IMG/VR virus record: IMGVR_UViG_3300032285_002672 | Span: 1-22,336 of that record | Origin: a virus | Length of the DNA: 22,336 nt | Reading direction: 5' to 3' (one strand) | Notes under the pieces: model-generated | The model's database searches: none | The model's input: only the letters and a program-made list of their open reading frames with translations | What the model was told of the DNA's origin: nothing | Part shown: positions 9,001 to 15,490 of the stretch, one piece after another | How the letters are laid out: the number at the start of each line of letters is the position of its first letter | Numbering within the stretch: the first letter of the stretch is position 1 | Program-made: the position numbers and the translations under genes

Positions 9001-11433
9001 TCTGCAATTGTTAATACCTTTTTAGCAGACGGGGTTACTAAAACATTTAATATACCAGTATCTTATACTGTAAATAATAATGATAAATTTATAATTCGAC
9101 AAACAACAAGTGACGGATCAGTTGCTCCGTTGGATGCTGATTACGATACAAGTTTATCAGGCGGAACACTTAACGGTGCTTATGCTACCGCTACTGGTTT
9201 GTTGGCAGAAGATATTATTGTCGACGGCGATGATTTAATCACGCCAGAAACAAGTCCTGCAACAGAAGAAGTTGTACCTGGTCAAGTAGTTGACGCAGTT
9301 GCTATTAAAGTATTCGATAAACCCAACAAAGGGTCTGCATCAATTAAAGTTGATAATTATAATGCCGACGGTACTAATAGAATATTTGCAATAACACAGC
9401 GACCAAACGGAAAAGGTGCAGTAATTTTAAAAGTTGACGGTTTGATTAAAACTTTAGGAGTTGATTATGATGTTGATTATGCAAATAACAATATAGTTTT
9501 TGGAACAGCTCCTTTAGTAAATCAAGAAGTAAGCATATTCAGTATAGGTTTTAACGGTAGCAATATACTCGACATTGATTATTTTGTCGGAGACGGTGTT
9601 ACAACAGAATTTGTAACCGGCGCATTGTGGCAAACCCCGGTTACATCGTTAGTTTATCTAAACGGAACAGTAGTTAATCCGCTATTGTTTAAAACAGATT
9701 CAACTTATGAATTATCAAATGCTATTGGTTTACGATTTGCTATAGCGCCAGTAGCTGGTTCAATAATTAATTTTATTATTGTATCCGGAGAAGATCAAAC
9801 ATTTAGTATTACTAAAGTTGAAACAGTTTTAACTAACGGTAATCATACATATACACTGAATAACTATATCGGAGATAGCTTACCAAGCGAGTCTAACATG
9901 ATAGTAAGGGTAGATCAAAATATTCTGCCAGGGCCATCGAATGTTTATTTTACAATTGGGTCAAATAGATTAACTTATACAATTGATCCTACAAAGATTT
10001 CTCCGTATTCTGTTGCTAATACTAGTATAGTAGTGCTAGTTGGTAATACTGTATTAAAACAAGGTTCAGATTACATTCTTGATTTAAGCGGAGTATCTGT
10101 TAAAATATCGAGAAGAATTTATAATACATATAAAGGACAAAATTTAATAGTTAGTATTATTGTTGGGGAAGGATACACATATAATCATTTAACAAGACAA
10201 ATTACATTTACTACAGCATACGATAGTTCACATTTAGTTCAAGTTATCAGTAACTATCAACATGACATATTGGATATACAGCGCACAACTATAAATGTTA
10301 CAAGTACTGCGCAACTTACTACCAATTCTGCCGAGTACTATTATTATAATAATATAGCCGGAGGAATAATTCCGCTAGATAGACCTGTTATCGGTGATTC
10401 ATACGTATGGGTGATTAAAAATACAACTCTACTTACTCCTATTGTTGATTATACATTGGCAGAAGATCATCAAAGTATTAAGTTATCAGTACCTGTTAGT
10501 TTATCTGATAGTTTTACATTAATTACATTTAGTAGTAATATACTAACTCCAGGGATTGCTTATATGCAATTCAAAGATATGCTGAATCGTGTATCTTACA
10601 AACGTCTAAGTTTAGATAAACAAACAACACTTGCACAAGATTTACACTGGAATGATGTGAATATTGTACTAGCTGATGCTTCAAATTTTGAAATTCCAAA
10701 TGCTTCTGCTAATAGACCCGGTATTATTGAAATCAGAGGAGAGAGAATTGAGTATTTTTCTAAAAATGGAAATATTTTAAGTAGACTCCGAAGAGGTACA
10801 TTAGGTACAGGTGTATACAATTTAAGTATTGCAGGTACTACTGTACAGGATATTGGGTATGGATCGACAATACCGTATACCGATACACAACATGTACAAC
10901 AAATTATAAGCGATGGAAGTCATATTGTGACACTAGATACAGTACCTAGTACAATAAACGACATTGAAATTTTTGTTGGCGGATATAATGATGGTGCAAT
11001 CTGGGAAACTGGAGTATCGTATGCTATTGGGACCATTGTAAATATCGGTAGTTATACCTATAGATGCGTAACAGCTCACACAAGTAGTGATGCATTTAGT
11101 AAGGACATAGGAAATTGGCAATTCTTCATAGGCAATAGAAGATTGAAAAAGACAAATTATAGTGTATTTAATATCAATAATGCACCTACCAGCCCAGAAG
11201 GAGATGTTAATTTTATTTCAGATTTTTCATTAGTACTAGATATTCATGGAAAACCAACTAATCAAATAAGACTAACAAACTTGTTAAATGTTGGTACACA
11301 AATAACTGTAATTAAAAATACAGGCAATCCGTGGGACGGAAAGTACGGAACTACGAATATCTTGTATGACACTGGTAAAATTGGCGGATTCTTAAAAGCC
11401 GTGCCTGGAATTTGGTATAAAGAATACCGATAA
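1..11433 (+). CDS. Giant modular phage virion protein (5'-partial)
   Basis: The frame is open from base 1 with no stop before the first ATG at 28, so the true start lies upstream; residues here are counted from that ATG. About 3,800 codons run without interruption to TAA at 11431-11433. Visible parts in order: a Trp-rich N-terminal region (DTDRP, PWEMLGF, WW, near 129-150); three W-G-Y carbohydrate-binding-like modules (near 440, 572, 751); an FG-GAP-like propeller (about 1149-1661) with two inserted modules; a WWDLRTAKF segment (near 1740) resembling large marine-phage structural proteins; GSGY-type beta repeats (2046-2109, 2408-2492); a segment with NEVKPYKTKVREY (near 2340); a helical stretch with FIQAE and YGGNS (about 2812-2985); serial beta modules with 'DGvTtxF' motifs; an ERIEY...RRGTLGTG module (near 3575); and a fourth W-Y module (near 3659). 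No signal peptide, membrane segment or enzyme active site was recognised. Its place before the fibre genes suggests a tail, baseplate or fibre component; this is inference. Virion protein is likely, exact role unknown. Confidence 0.85.
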   Translation, partial: DTSLVTPRWMIQGHDGSQVLAYGNYDDNGTADYRDSLILELEKRIFNNIKVKYDPAIFDISDIIPSYNRTNDYTLDEFNQVLAPSFYKWTSLSGRDFTKPLSYDINNSFTYNYSSNVAPNGLPVPGYWRGIYRWILDTDRPNLCPWEMLGFNIQPKWWVGVYGPAPYTQDNLPMWQDISDGMVREPGVPAVKISKYAKSFLINHIPVDSSGNLLSPIACGLAVGTITPNTDSNFVFGDVSPVEAAWRRSSHYPFSVILASILLTPAKTFGLLLDRSRIVRNLAGQLVYADTMLRVRPADISIPSIYSGNTRVQTAGIVNYIVSYILNYVFSNNTKSYLKYKTDLQTMVPQLSYRVGAFTGKNQFNLLLDSKTPLSTGSVFIPQENFKIILNSSSPTQRITYSGVIITKLQTGYEVKGYSRTQPYFVYYPHTQSGSAINIGGISESFSTWTPGQQYAVGSVVQYNNAFYRATTLVEPSSTFNTLIFSKLSTLPVTGGVTAILRKRWDTSSPVVVPYGTEFYKIQDVVDFLQGYGEYLKNQGFVFDDFNSNLKSISNWDSSVREFMFWTTQNWSAGQEKWSDWKPGVLVEYGSVVRYNGDYYSALFNLAATDIFDDTKYSKLDGLSNVGSSVISLSPSANKLTFQTTLAVVDDITNQFYDYEISKVDGTPLSPQFLDSYREGNTVSYSPRTGDGIYGATFYLVQHEQVIILNNSTIFNDLIYNPESGYRQERLKVSAHVSSNWYGGFDIPGFIFDQANIQQWQPWQDYALGDIVTYQGYYYSALTALHGTLEFDPVSWTRLLSKPVPQLLPNWTYKASQFTDFYELNGDNFDTGQQTMAQHLIGYQKRQYLSNIIQDETSEFKFYQGMIREKGTLNVLNKLFNVLSSENKESLIFYEEWAIRSGRYGATNAFENIEFILDESQFRINPQGFNLTNIVNPGLNFIIQQTPNDIYLKPLGYNSAPWPALSKYNPFLRSAGYVNTSDVSLVLSKIDDIINSTIVLTEGSYVWVTFDGPSWNVYRFTNMHISIISASLMAGMLTLESDKPITLNAGNWIYISRLPVIDGYYKVVSVSLNSFVVSTSLKSLPKPFNNVGDAIIHSFITQKTSSIDNLDIVLTPKLNLKELIWTDDSGTGSWAVWQYNPAYNIVPIGNTLPRENLQFGIVIGMSADGTIAAVASGYSFGEIIIYDKVGIRLNWTQRQVIQKTQGIITNRISVANDGSYILLCNCLDQGTALLYKKDLNNNFSFTEELINPDAQSGDEFGYSSAFGKDYDGNLVVYISAPGINTVYAFKYNRTVQATSAYNPIGSLESILAVESTVGVEVGMVVSGIGFTSNQIVTEIINSKTLQLSGLPDSIPAGVISFSTLGWTEDQSLRFTFPSGITNFGRNISLSGDGNTIAITGINNATSKNEVFLFKYTSNGFVLIQDPILGPTSDIDFGNVVTISNDGTYIAISDDTLTVDGVNQRGGVTVYELTNNIYSVNQVLTPHNPETNGHFGNKISFMNDSQTLVVYSQFGDSYITTTFDSGATIFDNGDTTLTVTQLNSGRVDIYDKYANKWVYSESLAKVNPVIHAGKFTIGDVYVILTVGTTDFTLVGASNNKVGVSFTATGVGSGTGTASVSSLLSLDGYGIGFAVGNNQILIGSPFAIDQGKTSGSIYNYAKDPDTFTWTKLHTDITKPDISKIKKAFLYNKSTGNLITYLDTIDPLQGKVAGPAEEEIKFKAFYDPAIYSIGDSNIVNVNEGTAWTKDQIGMLWWDLRTAKFINAYENDTSYRNTNWNTLAVGASIDIYEWVSTKLKPSQWDLQADTTAGNALGISGKTLYGDTSYSTSKKYNNITKTYTTTYYFWVKNKKFIPNIAGRNMSAQDVSSLIANPRGQGYTYLALTGLDSFSLVNSKPHLKGTDAVLSVEYWTGDRIDQNVHSHWSIISDDPTTYIPKEIEQKWIDSLCGSDIAGRPVPDPSLPPKIRYGIENRPRQGMFVNRFEALKEFVELANQILAKTQVVETYDISALESYDAYPDAISGLYDVTFDTDVELSYANVATVSRPVIVPIPPSTTNGKIAGGIIRSSGKGYTVAPYITVTGIGFGAVVRTIINSKGQITGINVISEGEGYDDTTTFSIRDYSALVKSDSQDAGTWSIYSYDPVQQTWYRSRNQAYDVRNYWNYIDWYATGYNQFTVADFSISTFADLNSIQSKIGEVVKVRTVNTGGWMLLYKYSNSTSVDWTQVYNVVGIQNGTIQIKSTVYQPTNTTLGFDNNIFDSAGFDLVAEAELRIILNCLKNNIFINDLNSSYSDLFFASVRYVYSEQPYVDWIFKTSFVKAQHNVGALDQPVTYKPDNLSNFEDYVNEVKPYKTKVREYVSNYDSMEVAQLPITDFDLQPIYKNNQLQILNTFVSDGKIKSYDSGISVYPWKFWLDNVGFEITEINLIDGGSGYLTAPEVVISSISGSGATARAFVVNGSVSRIVLLTSGSGYLEAPTIIFNGGLKATNGVTARASSVIGNSVVRTNLIGIKFDRVDQKYYITQLTQTQTFVGSGSKVQFPLTWAPDGKIGKSSVAINGIPVLRDSYTLNVVSNMSKGYTTYSGNITFKSPPTKNSTIVVNYNVDPSVLGATDRIQYYYNPTTGQLGKDLAQLMTGVDYGGVIVNGLGFQISNGWDSVPYYSDRWDSGDSNFTDNLLVVGQNPLGNHSLTLNYTPNTGIQLNLYKVVSGTTTIRLDDPNFIVRQFITKLINALTYDSVFGTNYQSIQVARSIFNLVVSNGFKSSEAIWSVNSIRLAIKSIPSIASNNSLVSQITNNTLIITNIIGGGPVIAPNFVSVPGNSNGMIHAGTLLFDNISFIQAEMISYITATYPNANYNHTVYQTDVQYVVYSLIYDIMYGGNSQTTQTGLQYWSTNSTLRTSLATKWTSIYNRLTTLVQNVASNVHVTPLQNTIAQYTSNGLTGGSTVSTKLGQLTTILKNIVNASSIPAPTATAPTTTNLTTTLQNAVSAILGQLNQLTPPSNTSAIVNTFLADGVTKTFNIPVSYTVNNNDKFIIRQTTSDGSVAPLDADYDTSLSGGTLNGAYATATGLLAEDIIVDGDDLITPETSPATEEVVPGQVVDAVAIKVFDKPNKGSASIKVDNYNADGTNRIFAITQRPNGKGAVILKVDGLIKTLGVDYDVDYANNNIVFGTAPLVNQEVSIFSIGFNGSNILDIDYFVGDGVTTEFVTGALWQTPVTSLVYLNGTVVNPLLFKTDSTYELSNAIGLRFAIAPVAGSIINFIIVSGEDQTFSITKVETVLTNGNHTYTLNNYIGDSLPSESNMIVRVDQNILPGPSNVYFTIGSNRLTYTIDPTKISPYSVANTSIVVLVGNTVLKQGSDYILDLSGVSVKISRRIYNTYKGQNLIVSIIVGEGYTYNHLTRQITFTTAYDSSHLVQVISNYQHDILDIQRTTINVTSTAQLTTNSAEYYYYNNIAGGIIPLDRPVIGDSYVWVIKNTTLLTPIVDYTLAEDHQSIKLSVPVSLSDSFTLITFSSNILTPGIAYMQFKDMLNRVSYKRLSLDKQTTLAQDLHWNDVNIVLADASNFEIPNASANRPGIIEIRGERIEYFSKNGNILSRLRRGTLGTGVYNLSIAGTTVQDIGYGSTIPYTDTQHVQQIISDGSHIVTLDTVPSTINDIEIFVGGYNDGAIWETGVSYAIGTIVNIGSYTYRCVTAHTSSDAFSKDIGNWQFFIGNRRLKKTNYSVFNINNAPTSPEGDVNFISDFSLVLDIHGKPTNQIRLTNLLNVGTQITVIKNTGNPWDGKYGTTNILYDTGKIGGFLKAVPGIWYKEYR
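1339..2400 (+). repeat. Three CBM5/12-like (chitin-binding type 3-like) modules in the giant protein
   Basis: Three copies of a roughly 45-residue pattern W-x-x-G/W-x-x-Y/V-x-x-G-x-x-V-x-Y-x-x-x-x-Y occur at about 1339-1464 (WTPGQQYAVGSVVQYNN), 1729-1863 (WKPGVLVEYGSVVRYNG) and 2269-2400 (WQPWQDYALGDIVTYQG). Each ends with a F/Y/W-[ST]-[KR]-L segment. The spacing of the aromatic residues matches small carbohydrate-binding modules of the CBM5/12 type. The copies differ greatly at DNA level, so they are old protein repeats rather than recent duplications. Sugar binding is inferred from the pattern only. Confidence 0.6.
3472..5010 (+). repeat. FG-GAP-like seven-bladed beta-propeller with two inserted modules
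   Basis: Seven degenerate copies of an F-G-x-x-[IV]-x-x-x-x-[DN]-G motif followed by beta strands begin near 3472 (FGIVIGMSADG), 3619 (ITNRISVANDG), 3772 (EFGYSSAFGKDYDG), 4144 (NFGRNISLSGDG), 4303 (DFGNVVTISNDG), 4477 (HFGNKISFMNDS) and 4873 (DGYGIGFAVGNN). Most blades also carry a strand of the type VxxFKY, VTVYEL or VDIYDK. Two modules interrupt the series: 3952-4086 (VGMVVSGIGF type) and 4711-4857 (TVGTTDFTLVGA, ending GVGSGTGTA). Both types are familiar to me as portable modules of marine-phage structural proteins. The blade count is by eye. Confidence 0.55.
6163..6354 (+). repeat. First GSGY-type beta-repeat pair
   Basis: The giant protein here reads IIRSSGKGYTVAPYITVTG, then a GFGAVVRTII strand, then ITGINVISEGEGYDDTTTF. 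This is two copies of the repeat 'I-x-x-x-G-x-GY-x-x-x-P/T-x-[IV]' separated by a strand of the 'G[AS]GA-x-A/V' type. Such pairs are common in large phage surface proteins and probably form a beta-solenoid-like fold. The fold assignment is inference. Confidence 0.5.
7249..7503 (+). repeat. Second GSGY-type beta-repeat pair
   Basis: The protein reads ITEINLIDGGSGYLTAPEVV, then SGSGATARAFVVNG, then VSRIVLLTSGSGYLEAPTII followed by GVTARASSV. The two copies align closely with each other (GGSGYLTAPEV and SGSGYLEAPTI) and with the more divergent pair about 900 bases upstream. Together the four copies suggest an expandable repeat family within this gene. Confidence 0.6.
10993..11127 (+). repeat. 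Fourth W/Y carbohydrate-binding-like module near the giant protein C-terminus
   Basis: The segment IWETGVSYAIGTIVNIGSYT, followed by YRCVTAHTSS and ending GNWQFF, repeats the W-x-x-G-x-x-Y-x-x-G-x-x-V-x-x-x-x-x-Y pattern of the three modules near the N-terminus, more than 2,900 residues away. The final W-x-F takes the place of the F/Y/W-[ST]-[KR]-L ending. It lies shortly before the extreme C-terminus (VPGIWYKEYR). Confidence 0.6.
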
Positions 11434-11461
11434 AATTATTAAAACAGTAGATTATTACACT

Positions 11462-11470
11462 TGATAAATA
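11462..11470 (+). promoter_or_regulatory. Putative T4-type late promoter, TGATAAATA
   Basis: TGATAAATA lies in the 57-base gap after the giant gene, and its last base is 20 bases before the ATG at 11491. T4 late promoters consist mainly of a TATAAATA element at -10, read by the gp55 sigma factor, with no -35 box. This element differs at one of those eight positions. An identical 9-mer stands before the gene at 15491, and I saw no other copy of GATAAATA when scanning the plus strand. A purine-rich ribosome-binding stretch (AAGAGAG, 11479-11485) follows. Confidence 0.6.
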
Positions 11471-11490
11471 TTAGATAAAGAGAGATTGAA

Positions 11491-12099
11491 ATGCAGACTA
11501 AAGACGTAACCGGGATTCATATAGAAGGTCATATTAAAATTTATGACCCTATCTCACAAGAAATTTACATTAATAAACGTAATGCCATACACTATGAGAA
11601 TATAAGTGTAGCATTGGCTGAAAGTTTAGCAAATAGTTCTAACGGATTTGTGTATGAAATGGGCTTCGGTAATGGGGGTACAAGTATAGATCCGACAGGT
11701 ATTATTACATATCTTACTCCTAATACAAGTGGAACTAATGCAAGTTTATATAATGAAACCTATGTTAAAGTAGTTAATCAAAATTCAAGTAATAATTTAG
11801 ATCCTACAAGAAATTTTATTGAAACTAGACACGTTACTGGTACAAACTATACTGATTTATTTGTTACTTGCTTACTGGATTACGGTGAACCTGGTGGACA
11901 AAGTGCATACGATACTGCAAATAACGGAGAAAGCTCATATGTGTTTGATGAATTAGGATTAAAAGGGTACAATTCAACTGGTTCTAGCTTACTATTAACA
12001 CATGTTGTTTTCCATCCAGTATTGAAAAGTCTTAATAGATTAATTCAAATTGATTATACTGTAAGAATACAAAGTCTTACTGGTTTGGTAGGAGTTTAA
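11491..12099 (+). CDS. Probable phage virion protein, function unknown (202 aa)
   Basis: A 202-residue soluble protein starting MQTKDVTGIHIEGHIKIYD, with no signal peptide or membrane segment. It is rich in Thr, Asn, Ser and Gly, as expected of a phage structural protein, and ends in a probable beta region (QIDYTVRIQSL). I recognise this type as a conserved hypothetical next to fibre genes in aquatic T4-like phages, but cannot name its function. It follows a putative late promoter and is followed after only 3 bases by the first fibre gene, so the two are probably cotranscribed and coupled in translation. A role in attaching or assembling the fibres is inference from position only. Confidence 0.75.
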   Translation: MQTKDVTGIHIEGHIKIYDPISQEIYINKRNAIHYENISVALAESLANSSNGFVYEMGFGNGGTSIDPTGIITYLTPNTSGTNASLYNETYVKVVNQNSSNNLDPTRNFIETRHVTGTNYTDLFVTCLLDYGEPGGQSAYDTANNGESSYVFDELGLKGYNSTGSSLLLTHVVFHPVLKSLNRLIQIDYTVRIQSLTGLVGV

Positions 12100-12102
12100 T
12101 CG

Positions 12103-14388
12103 ATGTCTTATCAGATTCAATTTACTGAAACTAATAATCCAGATAAAGTTGCTATACTAGTACCCGACGGTACTATTAACGAAACTACTAGTTTACAATT
12201 TGTTGGAAAAAATTATTCAGGTTATGCACCCATTATTGCAACTAATTTTTTACATTTATTAGAAAATTTTGCATCTCCTGGAAGTACACTTAATATTCCT
12301 AGTAGCACAGAATTAAGCAATCCTGTTCAAGGCCAATTGTGGTACAATACAACTACAAGTACCTTAAATGTATACGATGGAACTAATTGGACTCCAGCAG
12401 GAAGTCTAAAAAAAGGAAGCGCATTCCCGTCAGTTGCAACCGCAGGAGACTTGTTTGTTAATACAACTACCAGTCAGTTATATCTTTACTCTGGTTCGAG
12501 CTATGTTTTAGTTGGACCTCAATTTAGTTCAGGACTACAAACCGGCCCAATAGTTGAATCTATTGTCGATACTGTAAATGTCACTCATAATATTGTTACA
12601 TTTTATGCATCTAGTAGTTCTGATTCAACTACTGGTTATAGAATAGCTATAATCAGCAAGGATTCATTTACACCAAAATCTGTTATTCCTGGATTTCAAA
12701 TAATAAATGAAGGAATAAATTTAAGTACTGTTGATTCAACATTATCAGCATCCAACACTACACCTACAAGACTATGGGGTACCGCACAGCAAGCAGATGC
12801 TTTATTAGTTGGAACAACTACAGTTTCCGCATCCAATTTTTTAAGAACAGATATTGCCAGTACCACAAACTATGCTCTTAATGTCAGATCCGATGATGGA
12901 TTGACTGTTGGAAATTCTTTGGGATTTAATTTAGGAGTTAACGGAAGTAATACTGTTCTAACTTCTAGAAATAGCGGCGGATCTGTAAGCATTTCTACAA
13001 ATAATGAAAGTACTTTTATTACTGGATTTACATATACATCAGATGCAAAACTTGGATTGGGACAAGGTAACACAAGTCCGATGTCAACATTAGATGTTGC
13101 CGGCCAGCTAACAATTAATGATGATACAGTTAATGCTATACCTGGCAGACTAGTTGTAAATGGAACTAGTGACGTTGGCGATACAAGTACAGGATCCGGA
13201 GATCTCGGTGGCCCAAGTTTACAAACATTGGGTGGCTTAGGGGTAGCTAAAAAGTCTACATTCGGTGATGATATTACAACATATGGTCAAACGTACATTA
13301 ATTATTTAGATGGTAATAATACACCAATTGCTGCCTCGGTTATTTTGCCAGGATACTCAAAAAATTCTTCAGAAGCAACATCATTGAACATCCCGTTAGT
13401 AACATCTGGAAAATATGATATTGGTTCCTTAACAAGACCTTTTAGAAATATTTTTGCTGAAAATTTTAGCGGTAATTTTAGTGGAACTGTAGTTGGTGCA
13501 AATCTTTCAGGTAGTATAGGTATTGCCGCCGAAGCTACTAAATTACATTCTACAACAAATTTTTTATTATCTGGGGATGTTTCAGCTCCAGCTATTCCTT
13601 TTAACGGACAAACTCTTACAGGAACTGTAAATCTTGTTACTACAATTAACGGTGGTATTATATCTACAAAGACTCCAGCTTTAGATTCTGCATTAAACGA
13701 TCAATTTTTAGTTTATCAAGCCAACAGTTCTAGCCTAGTTAGCATGACTAAGTCAGTATTGTTTAATCATGTTGCAACAGTACCAATCGGATCAATCATG
13801 CCATATGCAGGATTGGCAAGTAATTTACCTAACGGGTATTTGTTATGTGACGGCAGCGAATTAAAAATTTCAGATTATCCTTCGCTTTTCGCAGTTCTAC
13901 AATATCTTTATAAACCATCAAGTCAGCTAATTGGGTTAAGTACATTTGCATTACCAGATTTAAGAGGAAGATTTCCGTTAGGCGCAGATAATATGAAGAA
14001 CAATTTGACTGTTCCTAGCAAAGACGGATCGGGCACATTAATTGATGCCGGAGGCGGTACAGCAAATAATGTGTCTAATGTCACAGCAGATGTAGTTGGA
14101 GCAAGTTCTGGAAGTCAGAATATAACACTAACTACATCAAACTTACCAGATCATACACATAATCTTAATGATGGTTCTGCGCAATATTATGCAGTTGGTG
14201 CTCCAAACTCGTCTTTTGATGTTGCCGCAACACCCGGAGTAGGACTGACACAGCAAGGACAAACTGATCAAGGGTACGGACTTTCAGATAGTGGTAGTGT
14301 AAGTAATAGCGAAGCAACATCTACACCGGTTACAATAATGAACCCATACACTACAATCAATTACATAATTTTTACTGGTGTATTATAA
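12103..14388 (+). CDS. Tail fibre protein with C-terminal phage tail-collar domain (761 aa)
   Basis: Residues 1-240 are a module shared with the next two fibre genes: FVGKNYSGYAPI, LLENFASP, GQLWYNTTTSTLNVYDGTNW, then AGDLFVNTTTSQLYLY, SKDSFTP and LWGTAQQADALLVG. The middle is repetitive and beta-rich, with STLDVAGQLTI near 328, a motif common in trimeric fibre shafts, and LTRPFRNIFAENFSG near 445. Residues about 560-635 form a phage tail-collar domain (Pfam PF07484 type): PIGSIMPYAG, PNGYLLCDGSELKISDYPSL, FALPDLRGRFPLGAD. Near 683 comes LPDHTHNLNDG and the chain ends IMNPYTTINYIIFTGVL, the usual end of T4 gp12-like and collar fibres. TAGGAG at 12089-12094 supports the start. It would be a trimeric fibre recognising the cell surface. 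The stop overlaps the next start (TAATG). Confidence 0.88.
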   Translation: MSYQIQFTETNNPDKVAILVPDGTINETTSLQFVGKNYSGYAPIIATNFLHLLENFASPGSTLNIPSSTELSNPVQGQLWYNTTTSTLNVYDGTNWTPAGSLKKGSAFPSVATAGDLFVNTTTSQLYLYSGSSYVLVGPQFSSGLQTGPIVESIVDTVNVTHNIVTFYASSSSDSTTGYRIAIISKDSFTPKSVIPGFQIINEGINLSTVDSTLSASNTTPTRLWGTAQQADALLVGTTTVSASNFLRTDIASTTNYALNVRSDDGLTVGNSLGFNLGVNGSNTVLTSRNSGGSVSISTNNESTFITGFTYTSDAKLGLGQGNTSPMSTLDVAGQLTINDDTVNAIPGRLVVNGTSDVGDTSTGSGDLGGPSLQTLGGLGVAKKSTFGDDITTYGQTYINYLDGNNTPIAASVILPGYSKNSSEATSLNIPLVTSGKYDIGSLTRPFRNIFAENFSGNFSGTVVGANLSGSIGIAAEATKLHSTTNFLLSGDVSAPAIPFNGQTLTGTVNLVTTINGGIISTKTPALDSALNDQFLVYQANSSSLVSMTKSVLFNHVATVPIGSIMPYAGLASNLPNGYLLCDGSELKISDYPSLFAVLQYLYKPSSQLIGLSTFALPDLRGRFPLGADNMKNNLTVPSKDGSGTLIDAGGGTANNVSNVTADVVGASSGSQNITLTTSNLPDHTHNLNDGSAQYYAVGAPNSSFDVAATPGVGLTQQGQTDQGYGLSDSGSVSNSEATSTPVTIMNPYTTINYIIFTGVL

Positions 14389-15452
14389 TGAGTTATACGA
14401 TAAATTTAACAGACGGAACGGTATTAACACAAGTTGTCGACGGCCAAATAGACCAAACATCCACAGATTTAACATTAATTGGTAAAAATGCTACCGGTTA
14501 CGGCATATATTTTAATGACAATTTTGTTCATCTACTAGAAAATTTTGCCAATACTACGCAACCATCAAATCCAATAACTGGTCAACTATGGTTCGATACT
14601 ACACAAAATAGATTAAAAGTGTATAACGGCAGTCAATTTGTAGTGAGCGGTGGCACACTAACAGGTTCTACTGTTCCAAGTAGCCTGACAATAGGCGATA
14701 TTTGGATCAATACAGCAACTAGTCAATTATTTTTTAATGATGGAATTTCTAATAAAGTTGCAGGACCAATTTATACAAAAAATCAGGGGCAAAGTGGGTT
14801 TATTGTAGACGATGTAGTTGATGTTAATAATATTAATCACACAATTGTACTTTTAAAAGTTGGCGGCAAGTTATTAGGAATTTTTAGTAAAGATGCTTTT
14901 ACACCTAAAGATCTTGTAGATGCAGATTATACAGGTGATATAAGTATTGGGTTTAATGTTAGTACACTATTGGGTGTAAAATTTAATGTGCCTGTTATTA
15001 CTGCCAGTAAACTAATAGGAGTAGATGGTACATTATATACTCCTAACGATTTTGTATCAACTACTACTAATTCTGCAATTACCGGAACATTATCAATACA
15101 AGATCCTAATCCATTAATTTTGGGTGCAACATCGTCTAATCAAATAAATGCTAGCCCAAATATGTTTGAAATAGCATCCACCGCTCCTAATCAAAATTTT
15201 AAAATTTCTGTCTTGAGCGGTTCAACAACATACTCTGCTCTTTATATAAATTCAAGTAGTAGACGTGTTGGAATATTCCAGCCAAGCCCACAAGCTACAT
15301 TGGATGTAAACGGCACTTTTAGGCTATCGAGTTCTGCGCCAACAACAGCTTCTAGTCCAGGTGTTGCAGGGCAAATTGCATGGGATTCGACTCATTTTTA
15401 TGTTTGTGTTGCTACAAATTCGTGGGTTAGAACTACGCTTGCAAGTTGGTAA
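14388..15452 (+). CDS. Short tail fibre paralog (354 aa)
   Basis: The N-terminal half repeats the module of its neighbours: LIGKNATGYGIYFNDNFVHL, LLENFAN, GQLWFDTTQNRLKVYNGSQF, IGDIWINTATSQLFFNDG and FSKDAFTP. After about residue 230 it has a short beta region, then SPQATLDVNGTFRLSS near 302, and ends with GQIAWDSTHFYVCVATNSWV and RTTLASW, a short terminal motif often seen in phage fibres. It lacks both the tail-collar domain of the upstream paralog and the Peptidase_G2-like domain of the downstream one. Its ATG shares one base with the preceding stop and no strong ribosome-binding site is visible, so translation is probably coupled. It may be an accessory or alternative fibre; the receptor is unknown. 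Confidence 0.82.
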   Translation: MSYTINLTDGTVLTQVVDGQIDQTSTDLTLIGKNATGYGIYFNDNFVHLLENFANTTQPSNPITGQLWFDTTQNRLKVYNGSQFVVSGGTLTGSTVPSSLTIGDIWINTATSQLFFNDGISNKVAGPIYTKNQGQSGFIVDDVVDVNNINHTIVLLKVGGKLLGIFSKDAFTPKDLVDADYTGDISIGFNVSTLLGVKFNVPVITASKLIGVDGTLYTPNDFVSTTTNSAITGTLSIQDPNPLILGATSSNQINASPNMFEIASTAPNQNFKISVLSGSTTYSALYINSSSRRVGIFQPSPQATLDVNGTFRLSSSAPTTASSPGVAGQIAWDSTHFYVCVATNSWVRTTLASW

Positions 15453-15457
15453 ACCAA

Positions 15458-15466
15458 TGATAAATA
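15458..15466 (+). promoter_or_regulatory. Putative T4-type late promoter, TGATAAATA
   Basis: TGATAAATA lies in the 38-base gap between the 354-aa and 498-aa fibre genes, with its last base 24 bases before the ATG at 15491. It is identical over nine bases to the element at 11462-11470 and close to the T4 late -10 consensus TATAAATA. It is followed by a Shine-Dalgarno sequence AAGGA at 15476-15480. It would give the third fibre and the 306-aa gene their own late transcript. Confidence 0.6.
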
Positions 15467-15490
15467 CTAAAGAATAAGGAAACAGGGGCG

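Noticed and set aside
11434-11490. Intrinsic terminator after the giant gene
   Set aside because: The gap contains no stem followed by a T-run; the only clear signals are the TGATAAATA element and a purine-rich ribosome-binding stretch.
12409-12415. A7 run in the first fibre gene as a possible frameshift site
   Set aside because: The reading frame continues correctly through it into the shared fibre module and collar domain, and no overlapping alternative product is seen.
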